A stretch of DNA of 8,990 bases from contig VBCT01000070.1 in the NCBI GenBank assembly GCA_005882235.1, positions 1 to 8,990 of the forward strand, in the 5' to 3' direction. The notes under the pieces are model-generated. The model did no database searches and was not told the origin of the DNA. It worked only from the letters and a program-made list of their open reading frames with translations. The stretch is from Betaproteobacteria bacterium. Its GTDB lineage: Bacteria; Pseudomonadota; Gammaproteobacteria; Burkholderiales; SG8-39. Positions 1 through 6,158 of this stretch are shown piece after piece; within the stretch, counting starts at the first letter, position 1, and every line of letters starts with the position of its first letter. The position numbers were made by a program, and so were the translations under genes.

Positions 1-470
1 TCCTCGACAACAAGGTGCTGCACGGCGCTGCCGGCTATCACGTGCTGACACCGCTGAAGCTCGAAGGCGGCGAGGGGCTGCACGTCCTCGTCAACCGCGG
101 CTGGATCGCGGCCGGCGAGCGTTCCAGGCTGCCTGCGGTCCCGACCCCGGAGAACGTGCAAACGATCGAAGGCATCGCGGTGGCGCCGAGCCGGCGCTTC
201 ATCGAGCTCGCCCCCGAAGCGGCTTCGGGTCCCTTGCGCCAGAACCTGGTTCCGGAGCGGGAGGAGAAGCGGCTCGGGCTCGGGCTTCAGCCGTTCGTGA
301 TCGAGCAGACGAGCGACGCTCAGGACGGCCTCGCGCGCGAATGGGAGCGTCCCGATACCGGCGTGGACCGGAATCGCAGCTACGCGCTGCAGTGGTATTC
401 GCTCGCGGCGCTTGCCGCCCTCCTCTATGTCGCTCTCAGCTTCAAGCGAGCCGATTCCGGGCGCAACTGA
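1..470 (+). CDS. SURF1 family cytochrome oxidase assembly protein (3' part)
   Basis: C-terminal 155 residues of a SURF1-family inner-membrane protein. The reading frame is open from position 3 and the true start lies outside the window. SURF1 proteins help assemble heme-copper cytochrome c oxidase and are implicated in delivering or inserting heme a into subunit I. Seen here: the typical LDNKVLHGAAGYHVLTPL segment right at the window edge, then VNRGWI, and near the C-terminus NRSYALQWYSLA leading into the second transmembrane helix (about 17 hydrophobic residues) and a short basic tail. The N-terminal helix is missing only because of the window cut. The next gene overlaps its end by 44 bp, which suggests co-transcription. 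The family call is firm; a specific symbol is not assigned. Confidence 0.93.
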   Translation, partial: LDNKVLHGAAGYHVLTPLKLEGGEGLHVLVNRGWIAAGERSRLPAVPTPENVQTIEGIAVAPSRRFIELAPEAASGPLRQNLVPEREEKRLGLGLQPFVIEQTSDAQDGLAREWERPDTGVDRNRSYALQWYSLAALAALLYVALSFKRADSGRN

Positions 471-1035
471 GGACCGGCGTCGCGGCAGGCGCATCGCGTT
501 TGCGATCCTCGCGCTGTGCGCCGCACCCACGGTCGCGGCCTGGCTCGCCTACTTCGTATGGCAGCCGCAGTCGCGGCTGAATTACGGCGAGCTGATCGAA
601 GCCCGCGCCATCTCGGACGCCGAACTGCGGACCCTGGACGGCAGGCCGTTGCGGCTCTCGCAGTTGCGCGGCAGATGGGTGATGCTGCAGATCGACTCCG
701 GCGCCTGCGCCGAAGGCTGCAGGAAAAAACTCTTTTATATGCGCCAGGTGCGCCTCGCGCAGGGCAAGGACGCGGAACGAATCGAGCGAATGTGGCTGCT
801 CGCCGACGCCGCGCCGCCCGATGCCGCGCTCTTGCGCGACCACGCGGGCCTGCGCGTTTTGCGCGAGCCGGGCAGAGCGTTCCTTGCGGAATTCCCTGCG
901 GCGCGGGGCCCCTCCGATCACATCTACCTCTTGGACCCGCTGGGCAACCTGATGCTGCGATTCCCGGGCGATCCCGATGCACAAGGGATGGTGAAAGACC
1001 TCGCGCGGCTGCTCAGGGCATCGCGCGTCGGTTAG
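427..1035 (+). CDS. Membrane-anchored SCO-like thioredoxin-fold protein
   Basis: A 202-residue protein with a short cytoplasmic N-terminus, a basic RRRGRR stretch, one membrane helix at about residues 19-40, and a periplasmic domain resembling the SCO/thioredoxin fold. The copper-ligand pattern of SCO proteins is visible: CAEGC (Cys94, Cys98, a CxxxC) and a late histidine in DHIYLLDPLGNL (His165), which matches the His-x-x-DPxG region of true SCO proteins. The usual CPxxCP prolines are absent, so it is a divergent member. Its position between SURF1 and ctaB supports a role in oxidase assembly, perhaps copper delivery or thiol reduction at the CuA/CuB site; that role is inferred. ATG at 427 is chosen over an in-frame TTG at 412. 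Neither has a clear ribosome site, and translation is probably coupled to the overlapping SURF1 gene. Confidence 0.85.
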   Translation: MSLSASSEPIPGATEDRRRGRRIAFAILALCAAPTVAAWLAYFVWQPQSRLNYGELIEARAISDAELRTLDGRPLRLSQLRGRWVMLQIDSGACAEGCRKKLFYMRQVRLAQGKDAERIERMWLLADAAPPDAALLRDHAGLRVLREPGRAFLAEFPAARGPSDHIYLLDPLGNLMLRFPGDPDAQGMVKDLARLLRASRVG

Positions 1036-1051
1036 AGCCGCAAGGCGAGCG

Positions 1052-1060
1052 TGATAAAAT
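1052..1060 (+). promoter_or_regulatory. Possible extended -10 element for ctaB
   Basis: The nonamer TGATAAAAT fits an extended -10 box (TGn followed by TAAAAT, five of six bases of TATAAT). No good -35 is visible. Transcription would start about 7 bases later, at or next to the ctaB ATG (1067), so the message would be nearly leaderless. This agrees with the lack of any Shine-Dalgarno sequence before that ATG. The same TGnTAAAAT string occurs before rpoH and ftsY in this window. It is a prediction only; the gene may also be read from the upstream genes. Confidence 0.35.
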
Positions 1061-1066
1061 TTCCTC

Positions 1067-1954
1067 ATGCAGCTCGCTTCGACCGTCACCCGCTTCCGCG
1101 TGCGCCAGTTCCTGAGCCTCACCAAGCCGCGCGTAGTGTCGTTGATCGTGTTCTGCGCGGTCATCGGCATGTTCCTCGCCGTTCCGGGCATGGTGCCGCC
1201 GAAGCTTCTCCTCGCCGCGACCATCGGCATCTGGCTTGTTGCGGGCGCGGCGGCGGCGGTGAATTGCCTGGTAGAGCAGAAGATCGACGCGGTCATGACG
1301 CGCACTCGGGCGAGGCCCTTGCCCCGTGGGGAGCTCACGTCGCTTCAGACGCTTGCGTTCGCCGGCGCAGTCGGCGGCACCGGGCTGTGGATGCTGTACG
1401 CCCTCGTCAATCCGCTCACCATGTGGCTTACCTTCGGCACTTTCATCGGCTACGCCGTGGTCTACACGATCTTGCTCAAGCCCATGACGCCGCAGAACAT
1501 CGTGATCGGCGGAGCCTCCGGAGCGATGCCGCCGGTGCTCGGCTGGGCCGCCGTCAACGGCGAAGTTACCCTCGAGGCGCTGCTTCTGTTCCTCATCATT
1601 TTCGCGTGGACCCCGCCGCATTTCTGGGCGCTCGCGCTCTATCGCACCGAAGATTTCGCCAAGGCCGGACTCCCGATGCTGCCGGTCACGCACGGGCACC
1701 GCTTCACTCGGCTGTACGTGCTGCTCTACACGCTGATTCTGTTCGCATCGGCGCTGCTCCCTTTCGCCTACGGCATGAGCGGCTGGATCTATCTCGCCGC
1801 CGCAATCGTCTTGAACGGAATATTCCTGGGTTACGCAGTGCGCCTTTACGTGAGCTACAGCGATGCGCTCGCGCGGCGCACTTTCCGCTATTCGATCGCG
1901 TATCTTGCGGCGCTCTTCGCCGCGCTGCTCGTCGATCATCATTTTTTCAAGTGA
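1067..1954 (+). CDS. ctaB: Protoheme IX farnesyltransferase (heme O synthase)
   Basis: A 295-residue polytopic membrane enzyme of the UbiA prenyltransferase superfamily. It transfers a farnesyl group from farnesyl diphosphate to the vinyl group of heme b, giving heme O, a cofactor of bo-type oxidases and the precursor of heme A. Seen: an N-terminal LTKPRVVSLIVF segment, the first prenyl-diphosphate motif NCLVEQKIDAVMTRTRARPL (residues 66-85, N66/E70/D74, with Glu at the first acidic position), then TPQNIVIGGASGAMPPVLGW, TPPHFW at 182-187, and the downstream GLPMLPVTHG loop, with several hydrophobic helices between. Length is normal for the family. ATG 1067 follows a 31-bp gap after the SCO-like gene. 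The stop overlaps the next start (GTGA, 1951-1954), which indicates translational coupling. The alternative symbol cyoE is used in gammaproteobacteria. Confidence 0.97.
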   Translation: MQLASTVTRFRVRQFLSLTKPRVVSLIVFCAVIGMFLAVPGMVPPKLLLAATIGIWLVAGAAAAVNCLVEQKIDAVMTRTRARPLPRGELTSLQTLAFAGAVGGTGLWMLYALVNPLTMWLTFGTFIGYAVVYTILLKPMTPQNIVIGGASGAMPPVLGWAAVNGEVTLEALLLFLIIFAWTPPHFWALALYRTEDFAKAGLPMLPVTHGHRFTRLYVLLYTLILFASALLPFAYGMSGWIYLAAAIVLNGIFLGYAVRLYVSYSDALARRTFRYSIAYLAALFAALLVDHHFFK

Positions 1955-2544
1955 GCGCTTGCCTGCGGACGTGGGTCGGGCTGGTCTTCGCCGCATTTGT
2001 GCTTGCCGGCTGCGGCGGTTCGCACCCGTCGTTCAAGAACACGGATGTCACGGGCGCCGATTACGGCAAGGATTTTGCGCTCACCGACCACACGGGCAAG
2101 GCGCGCACTCTTGCCGATTTCCGCGGCAAGGCGGTGGTGATGTTCTTCGGCTATACGCGCTGCCCGGACGTATGTCCGACGACACTTGCCGAGCTCAAGG
2201 AGGTCAAGGATCGGCTCGGCGAGGACGGAAAGCGGCTGCAGGTGCTATTCGTCACCGTCGACCCGGAGCGCGACACGCAAAAACTTCTCGCGAACTACGT
2301 ACCGGCATTCGACCCCAGTTTTCTCGGGCTCTACGGCGATTCCGCTGCGACCGCCAGGGTCGCAAAGGACTTCAGGGTGTTCTATCAGAAATCGCCGGGA
2401 AAGACGCCCGACGGCTACACCGTGGATCACACCGCGGGCAGCTATGTGTTCGATCCGCAGGGGCGGCTGCGCTTGTTCGTGCGCCACGGTAACGCAGCCA
2501 ACCTCGCAGCCGATGTCCGCATCTTGTTGAACGCGTCCGGCTGA
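1951..2544 (+). CDS. SCO1/SenC family copper chaperone lipoprotein
   Basis: A 197-residue periplasmic copper-binding protein of the SCO1/SenC/PrrC family, which delivers copper to, or reduces the cysteines of, the CuA site of cytochrome oxidase subunit II. The start is GTG 1951, which overlaps the ctaB stop and places a lipoprotein signal exactly at the N-terminus: hydrophobic residues 8-17 then the lipobox LAGC with Cys21 as the lipidated residue. Seen in the thioredoxin-like domain: FGYTRCPDVCP with copper ligands Cys71 and Cys75, the VTVDPERDT strand, and HTAGSYVFDPQG with ligand His160. All three metal ligands are intact. The reading frame stays open far upstream through ctaB in another frame, but that extension is not coding. 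Function is confident; lipid anchoring is predicted from the motif. Confidence 0.96.
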   Translation: MSACLRTWVGLVFAAFVLAGCGGSHPSFKNTDVTGADYGKDFALTDHTGKARTLADFRGKAVVMFFGYTRCPDVCPTTLAELKEVKDRLGEDGKRLQVLFVTVDPERDTQKLLANYVPAFDPSFLGLYGDSAATARVAKDFRVFYQKSPGKTPDGYTVDHTAGSYVFDPQGRLRLFVRHGNAANLAADVRILLNASG

Positions 2545-2559
2545 GGTGCCCGGGCAGCG

Positions 2560-3501
2560 ATGAAAATCCTCGTCGTCGACGATTCCCCCACGATCAGGGC
2601 CGCGCTCAGGGGCCTGCTCGAGCGCATGGGCCACACGGTGGTCGAGGCGAATGACGGCAAGGAGGCTTTGCAGATGTACCGCCAGGACCGGCCGGGCCTC
2701 GTGCTCATCGACGTCGTGATGCCGATCATGGACGGATACGAATCCGCGCGGCACATGCGCGAGACCAAGGCCGACGAGTGGGTGCCGATCATTTTCCTGA
2801 GCTCGAAGGAAGCCGATCAGGACCTGGATCGCGCGATCGAAGCGGGCGGCGACGACTATCTCGTAAAGCCGGTGAGCTTCGTCGTGCTGAACGCGAAAAT
2901 CCGGGCGCTGCAGCGACTCGAATCCATGCGCACCAAGCAGCTCGAGATGTCGCGCGACCTCGCTTCGGCGAACCGCGAGCTCGAAAAGCTGTCACGGCAG
3001 GACGGGCTCACCGGAATTGCCAACCGGCGCTATTTCGACAGCTACTTGGTGACCGAGGTGCGGCGCGGCGCGCGCGAGCGCCAGCCGCTTTCGCTGATTC
3101 TCTCCGACGTCGATCACTTCAAGGCGTTCAACGACTGTTACGGCCACCAAGCGGGCGATGACTGTCTGCGGCGTGTGGCGGCGGCGCTCAGCTCTGCGGG
3201 CAGGCGTCCGGCGGACCTCGCCGCGCGCTACGGCGGAGAGGAGTTCGCAATGGTCCTGCCGGGGACCGTCCTGGATGGCGCGGTCGACGTGGCTCAGGCG
3301 GTGTCTCGAGTGATCGAGGGCCTGGCGATCCCGCACGAGCGCTCGGCAGTCGATCGGAGAGTCACCCTCAGTCAGGGAATCGTCTCGCTCACCCCGGAAA
3401 AGGAGACTTCCTCCGAGGACTTGATCCAGCGCGCGGACCAGGCGCTCTATCTGGCCAAGCAGCAGGGCCGGAACCGCTACGTCGTGTTCGGGGGAAAATA
3501 A
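2560..3501 (+). CDS. Response regulator with GGDEF output (diguanylate cyclase)
   Basis: A 313-residue two-domain signalling protein. Residues 1-120 form a CheY-like receiver with the acidic pair Asp7/Asp8, phosphoacceptor Asp51 (LIDVVMP), Ser81/Ser82 in the switch position and Lys103 in the LVKP motif. A short helical linker (about 121-150) leads to a GGDEF domain with DVDHFKAFND and the active-site motif GGEEF (225-229), so cyclase activity, 2 GTP to c-di-GMP, is expected. The inhibitory I-site RxxD is present as RPAD (216-219), five residues before GGEEF, which implies product feedback. There is no EAL domain, membrane segment or DNA-binding domain. The ATG lies 15 bp after the SCO1 stop, with a likely ribosome site GAGGTG at 2543-2548, so it is probably in the same transcript. 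No partner histidine kinase is visible. Confidence 0.95.
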   Translation: MKILVVDDSPTIRAALRGLLERMGHTVVEANDGKEALQMYRQDRPGLVLIDVVMPIMDGYESARHMRETKADEWVPIIFLSSKEADQDLDRAIEAGGDDYLVKPVSFVVLNAKIRALQRLESMRTKQLEMSRDLASANRELEKLSRQDGLTGIANRRYFDSYLVTEVRRGARERQPLSLILSDVDHFKAFNDCYGHQAGDDCLRRVAAALSSAGRRPADLAARYGGEEFAMVLPGTVLDGAVDVAQAVSRVIEGLAIPHERSAVDRRVTLSQGIVSLTPEKETSSEDLIQRADQALYLAKQQGRNRYVVFGGK

Positions 3502-3523
3502 AAAGCCGCGGCAGCGCCGCGGC
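3495..3523 (-). terminator. Third terminator-like hairpin in the array
   Basis: On the - strand a 7-bp stem GCCGCGG/CCGCGGC (3523-3517 with 3511-3505) is followed by TTTTTATTTT. Its T tract lies over the stop codon of the convergent diguanylate cyclase gene. For the + strand gene it offers a hairpin without a following T run, so termination of that transcript here is uncertain. Confidence 0.72.
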
Positions 3524-3526
3524 GTC

Positions 3527-3555
3527 AAAATAAAAGGCCGCGGCAGCGCCGCGGC
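3527..3555 (-). terminator. Second terminator-like hairpin in the array
   Basis: On the - strand a 7-bp stem GCCGCGG/CCGCGGC (3555-3549 with 3543-3537) with a 5-base loop is followed by CTTTTATTTT. It has the form of an intrinsic terminator behind the first one, and would catch read-through from rpoH. Confidence 0.75.
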
Positions 3556-3558
3556 GTC

Positions 3559-3589
3559 AAAATAAAAAGCCGCGGGCCCGCCGCGGCTT
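3559..3589 (-). terminator. Rho-independent terminator of rpoH (first hairpin met)
   Basis: Read on the - strand, a perfect 9-bp stem AAGCCGCGG/CCGCGGCTT (3589-3581 with 3575-3567) closes a 5-base loop and runs straight into a T-rich tract CTTTTTATTTT. It lies 24 bases beyond the rpoH stop codon. On the + strand the same hairpin is followed by CATGAGG rather than T residues, so it should act mainly on rpoH transcripts. Confidence 0.88.
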
Positions 3590-3613
3590 CATGAGGACCG
3601 CCCGGCAACGTGC

Positions 3614-4456
<843 letters not shown>

Positions 4457-4465
4457 CTGTTATTT

Positions 4466-4471
4466 CCTCCT
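4466..4471 (-). promoter_or_regulatory. Ribosome binding site of rpoH
   Basis: A full AGGAGG on the - strand, 9 bases before ATG 4456. It is the strongest Shine-Dalgarno sequence in the window and decides the rpoH start over the second Met codon four codons later. Confidence 0.9.
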
Positions 4472-4491
4472 GCGTTATTGCCGCAACGGCG

Positions 4492-4521
4492 ATTTTAGCA
4501 CTCTCGGTTTTAGAGTGCTAA
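4492..4521 (-). promoter_or_regulatory. Predicted sigma-70 promoter of rpoH inside CIRCE
   Basis: On the - strand, TTAGCA (4521-4516; four of six to TTGACA) is separated by 18 bp from TAAAAT (4497-4492; five of six to TATAAT). The -10 is extended by TGC, giving TGCTAAAAT. Both boxes are formed by the arms of the CIRCE palindrome, so HrcA bound there would block RNA polymerase directly. The start would lie near 4485, leaving a leader of roughly 30 bases with the AGGAGG. Confidence 0.7.
4495..4521. promoter_or_regulatory. CIRCE element (HrcA operator)
   Basis: A perfect 9-9-9 inverted repeat: TTAGCACTC (4495-4503), nine-base spacer, GAGTGCTAA (4513-4521). This is the exact consensus of CIRCE, the operator bound by the heat-shock repressor HrcA, whose classic targets are groESL and dnaK. 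Here the only gene downstream is rpoH, 38 bp away on the - strand; on the other side lies the 3' end of ftsX. No hrcA gene is in the window. Confidence 0.96.
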
Positions 4522-4581
4522 AGGCCGGGCCGGTTCCCGGAACCCGATGCCTTTAGAGGATTCTTCCCGAAGCCGGCCCGG
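4518..4581 (-). other. Nested inverted repeats between ftsX and rpoH
   Basis: Two competing stems. Stem A: CCGGGCCGG (4525-4533) with CCGGCCCGG (4573-4581), 9 bp. Stem B: CTAAAGGC (4518-4525) with GCCTTTAG (4549-4556), 8 bp, enclosing a small hairpin GGTTC-CCG-GAACC (4532-4544). Stems A and B share base 4525, and A also uses two bases of the inner hairpin, so they cannot both form fully. On the ftsX transcript stem A is followed by CCTTTAG, a poor T tract. It may be a weak terminator for ftsYEX or an mRNA-end stabilising structure. Stem B runs into the left end of CIRCE. Confidence 0.5.
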
Positions 4582-4588
4582 TTTCAGC

Positions 4589-5497
4589 CTAGTCTCGGTC
4601 TGCTTCGAGTAAGTGTCTACTCACTGATAGATAGGCACCCAGCCAGCCCAAGGCGACGGCTGCAGCCAGCGCCGAGATCATTTCGTTCGAGGTCGGGAAT
4701 CTCAGGCGAATGTTCGAGCCATACAGGTACGCGAGGTCCGCCAGTGCGCGATTGAGGACCGTGAGCCCGGAAAGCACGATCGCCAGGGCGGCGATCCCTC
4801 CGAACAGGCCGAGCAGCGAGCCGAGATAGAAAAAGGGCCGGCGGATGTAGGCGTGCGTTGCGCCGATCAGACGACACAGCTCGATCTCGTCGCGCTGAGT
4901 GAGGATCTGCAGGCGGATGGTGTTGAAGGTGACCGCCACGAGAGCGAGGCCGAGCAATGCCGAGAGCAGGGACACAGCGGTTCTCCCCAAGCGCAACAAG
5001 GCATCGAGACGTCTCACCCACGCCGAGTCCGCCTGAACGTGGGCGACCTTCGGGAGCGACTTGAACTCGAGTTCCAGCCGGTCCGCGAGCGCTGGATCAC
5101 TCCCGGAAAGCGTCACCACGAACGCATCCGGCAGCGGATTTTGCGGCAGGCTCGTGATCACCTCTTTCATCCCCGCGACGCGATTGAGCTCAACGAGCGC
5201 TGCGTCCCGGGACACGAAACGCACCGAGCTCACGCCCCTGGCGCCTCTCAACTGCGCTTCGACGGCGGCGATCTCGGCCTTCGCAGCGTCCCTCGCGAGG
5301 AACACGGAGAGCTGTGGATCGACCGAGGCGTTGCGGGACAGGGACTCGAAATTGCCCAACACGCAATAGACCCCGAACGGGAGCGCGAGCGCGACCCCGA
5401 TCGCGAGGACGTTGAGCGTCGTGGCAAACGGGGAACGAGCCAGGCGCGCGAGCGTCTGCGCGAGACTCAAGCCGTGATGTTGCAGCCAGGCCCTCAT
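4589..5497 (-). CDS. ftsX: Cell division ABC transporter permease FtsX
   Basis: A 302-residue inner-membrane protein that pairs with the ATPase FtsE. The FtsEX complex acts at the septum, where it controls peptidoglycan hydrolases through periplasmic partners and supports divisome assembly. Seen: a basic N-terminus, membrane helix 1 at about 24-46, a periplasmic domain of about 115 residues (50-165), then three helices at about 172-192, 222-246 and 272-292, the FtsX four-helix layout. The cytoplasmic segment NTIRLQILTQRDEIELCRLIGATHAYIRRP (split at 192-202 and 203-221) is the hallmark region of the family. ATG 5497 overlaps the ftsE stop by 4 bp (ATGA), so the two are translationally coupled. 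The stop is followed by inverted repeats rather than by a tight junction with rpoH. Confidence 0.96.
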   Translation of the reverse strand: MRAWLQHHGLSLAQTLARLARSPFATTLNVLAIGVALALPFGVYCVLGNFESLSRNASVDPQLSVFLARDAAKAEIAAVEAQLRGARGVSSVRFVSRDAALVELNRVAGMKEVITSLPQNPLPDAFVVTLSGSDPALADRLELEFKSLPKVAHVQADSAWVRRLDALLRLGRTAVSLLSALLGLALVAVTFNTIRLQILTQRDEIELCRLIGATHAYIRRPFFYLGSLLGLFGGIAALAIVLSGLTVLNRALADLAYLYGSNIRLRFPTSNEMISALAAAVALGWLGAYLSVSRHLLEADRD

Positions 5498-6150
5498 TGG
5501 AGCTTGCCGTGATCGAGTGTCAGGACGCGCTTGCGGTACTTGCCGATCAATTGTCGATCGTGCGTGGCCACCAGCACGGTGACTCCGACCTGGTTGAAGG
5601 CGCTGAACATCTCCATGATTTCATCCGCGTAAGCGGCGTCCAGGCTGGCGGTGGGCTCATCGGCGAGGAGGATCGCCGGCCGGTTTACGACTGCGCGCGC
5701 GACGCACAGGCGCTGCTGCTCGCCCCCCGAGAGCGTGACGGGGTTGGCCTTTTCGCGCTGGAGCAATCCGACTTTGTCGAGCGCGGCGCGCGCGCGCCGC
5801 GCCGCCTCGCGGTAGGGCTGCCCGGTCACGACGAGCGGCAGCATGACGTTGTCGAACACGCTCCTGTCGAAGAGCAGCTTCTGACCCTGAAACACGAGGC
5901 CCAGATTGCGCCGCAGGTAGGGGATCGCCGCCGGGCGCAAGGCCGAGAGATTCTGGCCGTTGACGAGCACCGCGCCGCCGTTGGCGCGCTCGATCGCGGC
6001 GATCAGCTTGAGGAGCGTCGTCTTGCCGGCACCGGAGTGGCCGGTGAGGAAAAGCATCTCCCCCGGTTCGACCGTGAAGCTGACCAATCTGAGCGCCTCG
6101 AATCCCCCGGGATAGCGCTTGCTGACCTGGCGGAGCGAGATAATGGGCAC
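5494..6150 (-). CDS. ftsE: Cell division ABC transporter ATPase FtsE
   Basis: A 218-residue ABC-type ATPase that drives FtsX. In order: Walker A GHSGAGKT (37-44), Q-loop Gln88 (VFQGQKLLFDRSVFDNV), signature LSGGEQQR (140-147), Walker B ILLADEP (160-166, with Asp164-Glu165), D-loop SLD ending at Asp171, and switch His197. The segment KLLFDRSVFDNV is typical of FtsE rather than of related LolD-type ATPases. Many FtsE proteins have Asp-His after the Q-loop Phe-Gln; here it is Gly-Gln, a small departure. GTG 6150 is chosen because it gives the family-typical start MPIISLRQVSKRYPGG and follows the ftsY stop after 8 bp. The open frame continues upstream in another frame of ftsY, without FtsE similarity. 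No strong ribosome site is seen. Confidence 0.96.
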   Translation of the reverse strand: MPIISLRQVSKRYPGGFEALRLVSFTVEPGEMLFLTGHSGAGKTTLLKLIAAIERANGGAVLVNGQNLSALRPAAIPYLRRNLGLVFQGQKLLFDRSVFDNVMLPLVVTGQPYREAARRARAALDKVGLLQREKANPVTLSGGEQQRLCVARAVVNRPAILLADEPTASLDAAYADEIMEMFSAFNQVGVTVLVATHDRQLIGKYRKRVLTLDHGKLQ

Positions 6151-6158
6151 GCCGCCGG

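Larger units (their letters stand above)
3495..3590. repeat. Three tandem 32-bp terminator-like repeats
   Basis: Three direct repeats of exactly 32 bp at 3495-3526, 3527-3558 and 3559-3590. Each begins AAAATAAAA and carries a GC-rich inverted repeat around GCCGCGG/CCGCGGC. Copies 1 and 2 differ by one base (A to G before GCCGCGG); copy 3 differs from copy 1 at four positions, three in the hairpin loop region and one near the end. The first copy overlaps the last bases and stop codon of the diguanylate cyclase gene. The array fills the gap between two convergent genes. It most likely arose by tandem duplication of one intrinsic terminator. Confidence 0.93.

Noticed and set aside
442..1338. Open frame on the - strand (298 codons) across SURF1, the SCO-like gene and ctaB
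   Set aside because: It crosses three real genes on the other strand, has low-complexity composition and no motif.
1051..1950. Upstream extension of the SCO1 frame through ctaB
   Set aside because: The frame is open, but its product is Arg/His-rich noise until the lipoprotein signal begins at GTG 1951.
1013..1996. Long open frame on the - strand (327 codons) opposite ctaB
   Set aside because: Its product is Arg/Glu/His-rich with no recognisable domain, and it lies wholly opposite ctaB, whose family motifs are clear. It is a GC-rich antisense shadow.
3495..3590. CRISPR-like array
   Set aside because: The 32-bp units are directly contiguous with no spacers, and each is a hairpin with a T tract, so they are terminators.
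5785..5810. GC-only palindromic stretch inside ftsE
   Set aside because: It encodes the Ala/Arg-rich helix after the Q-loop region of FtsE in normal frame; codon bias in GC-rich DNA explains it.
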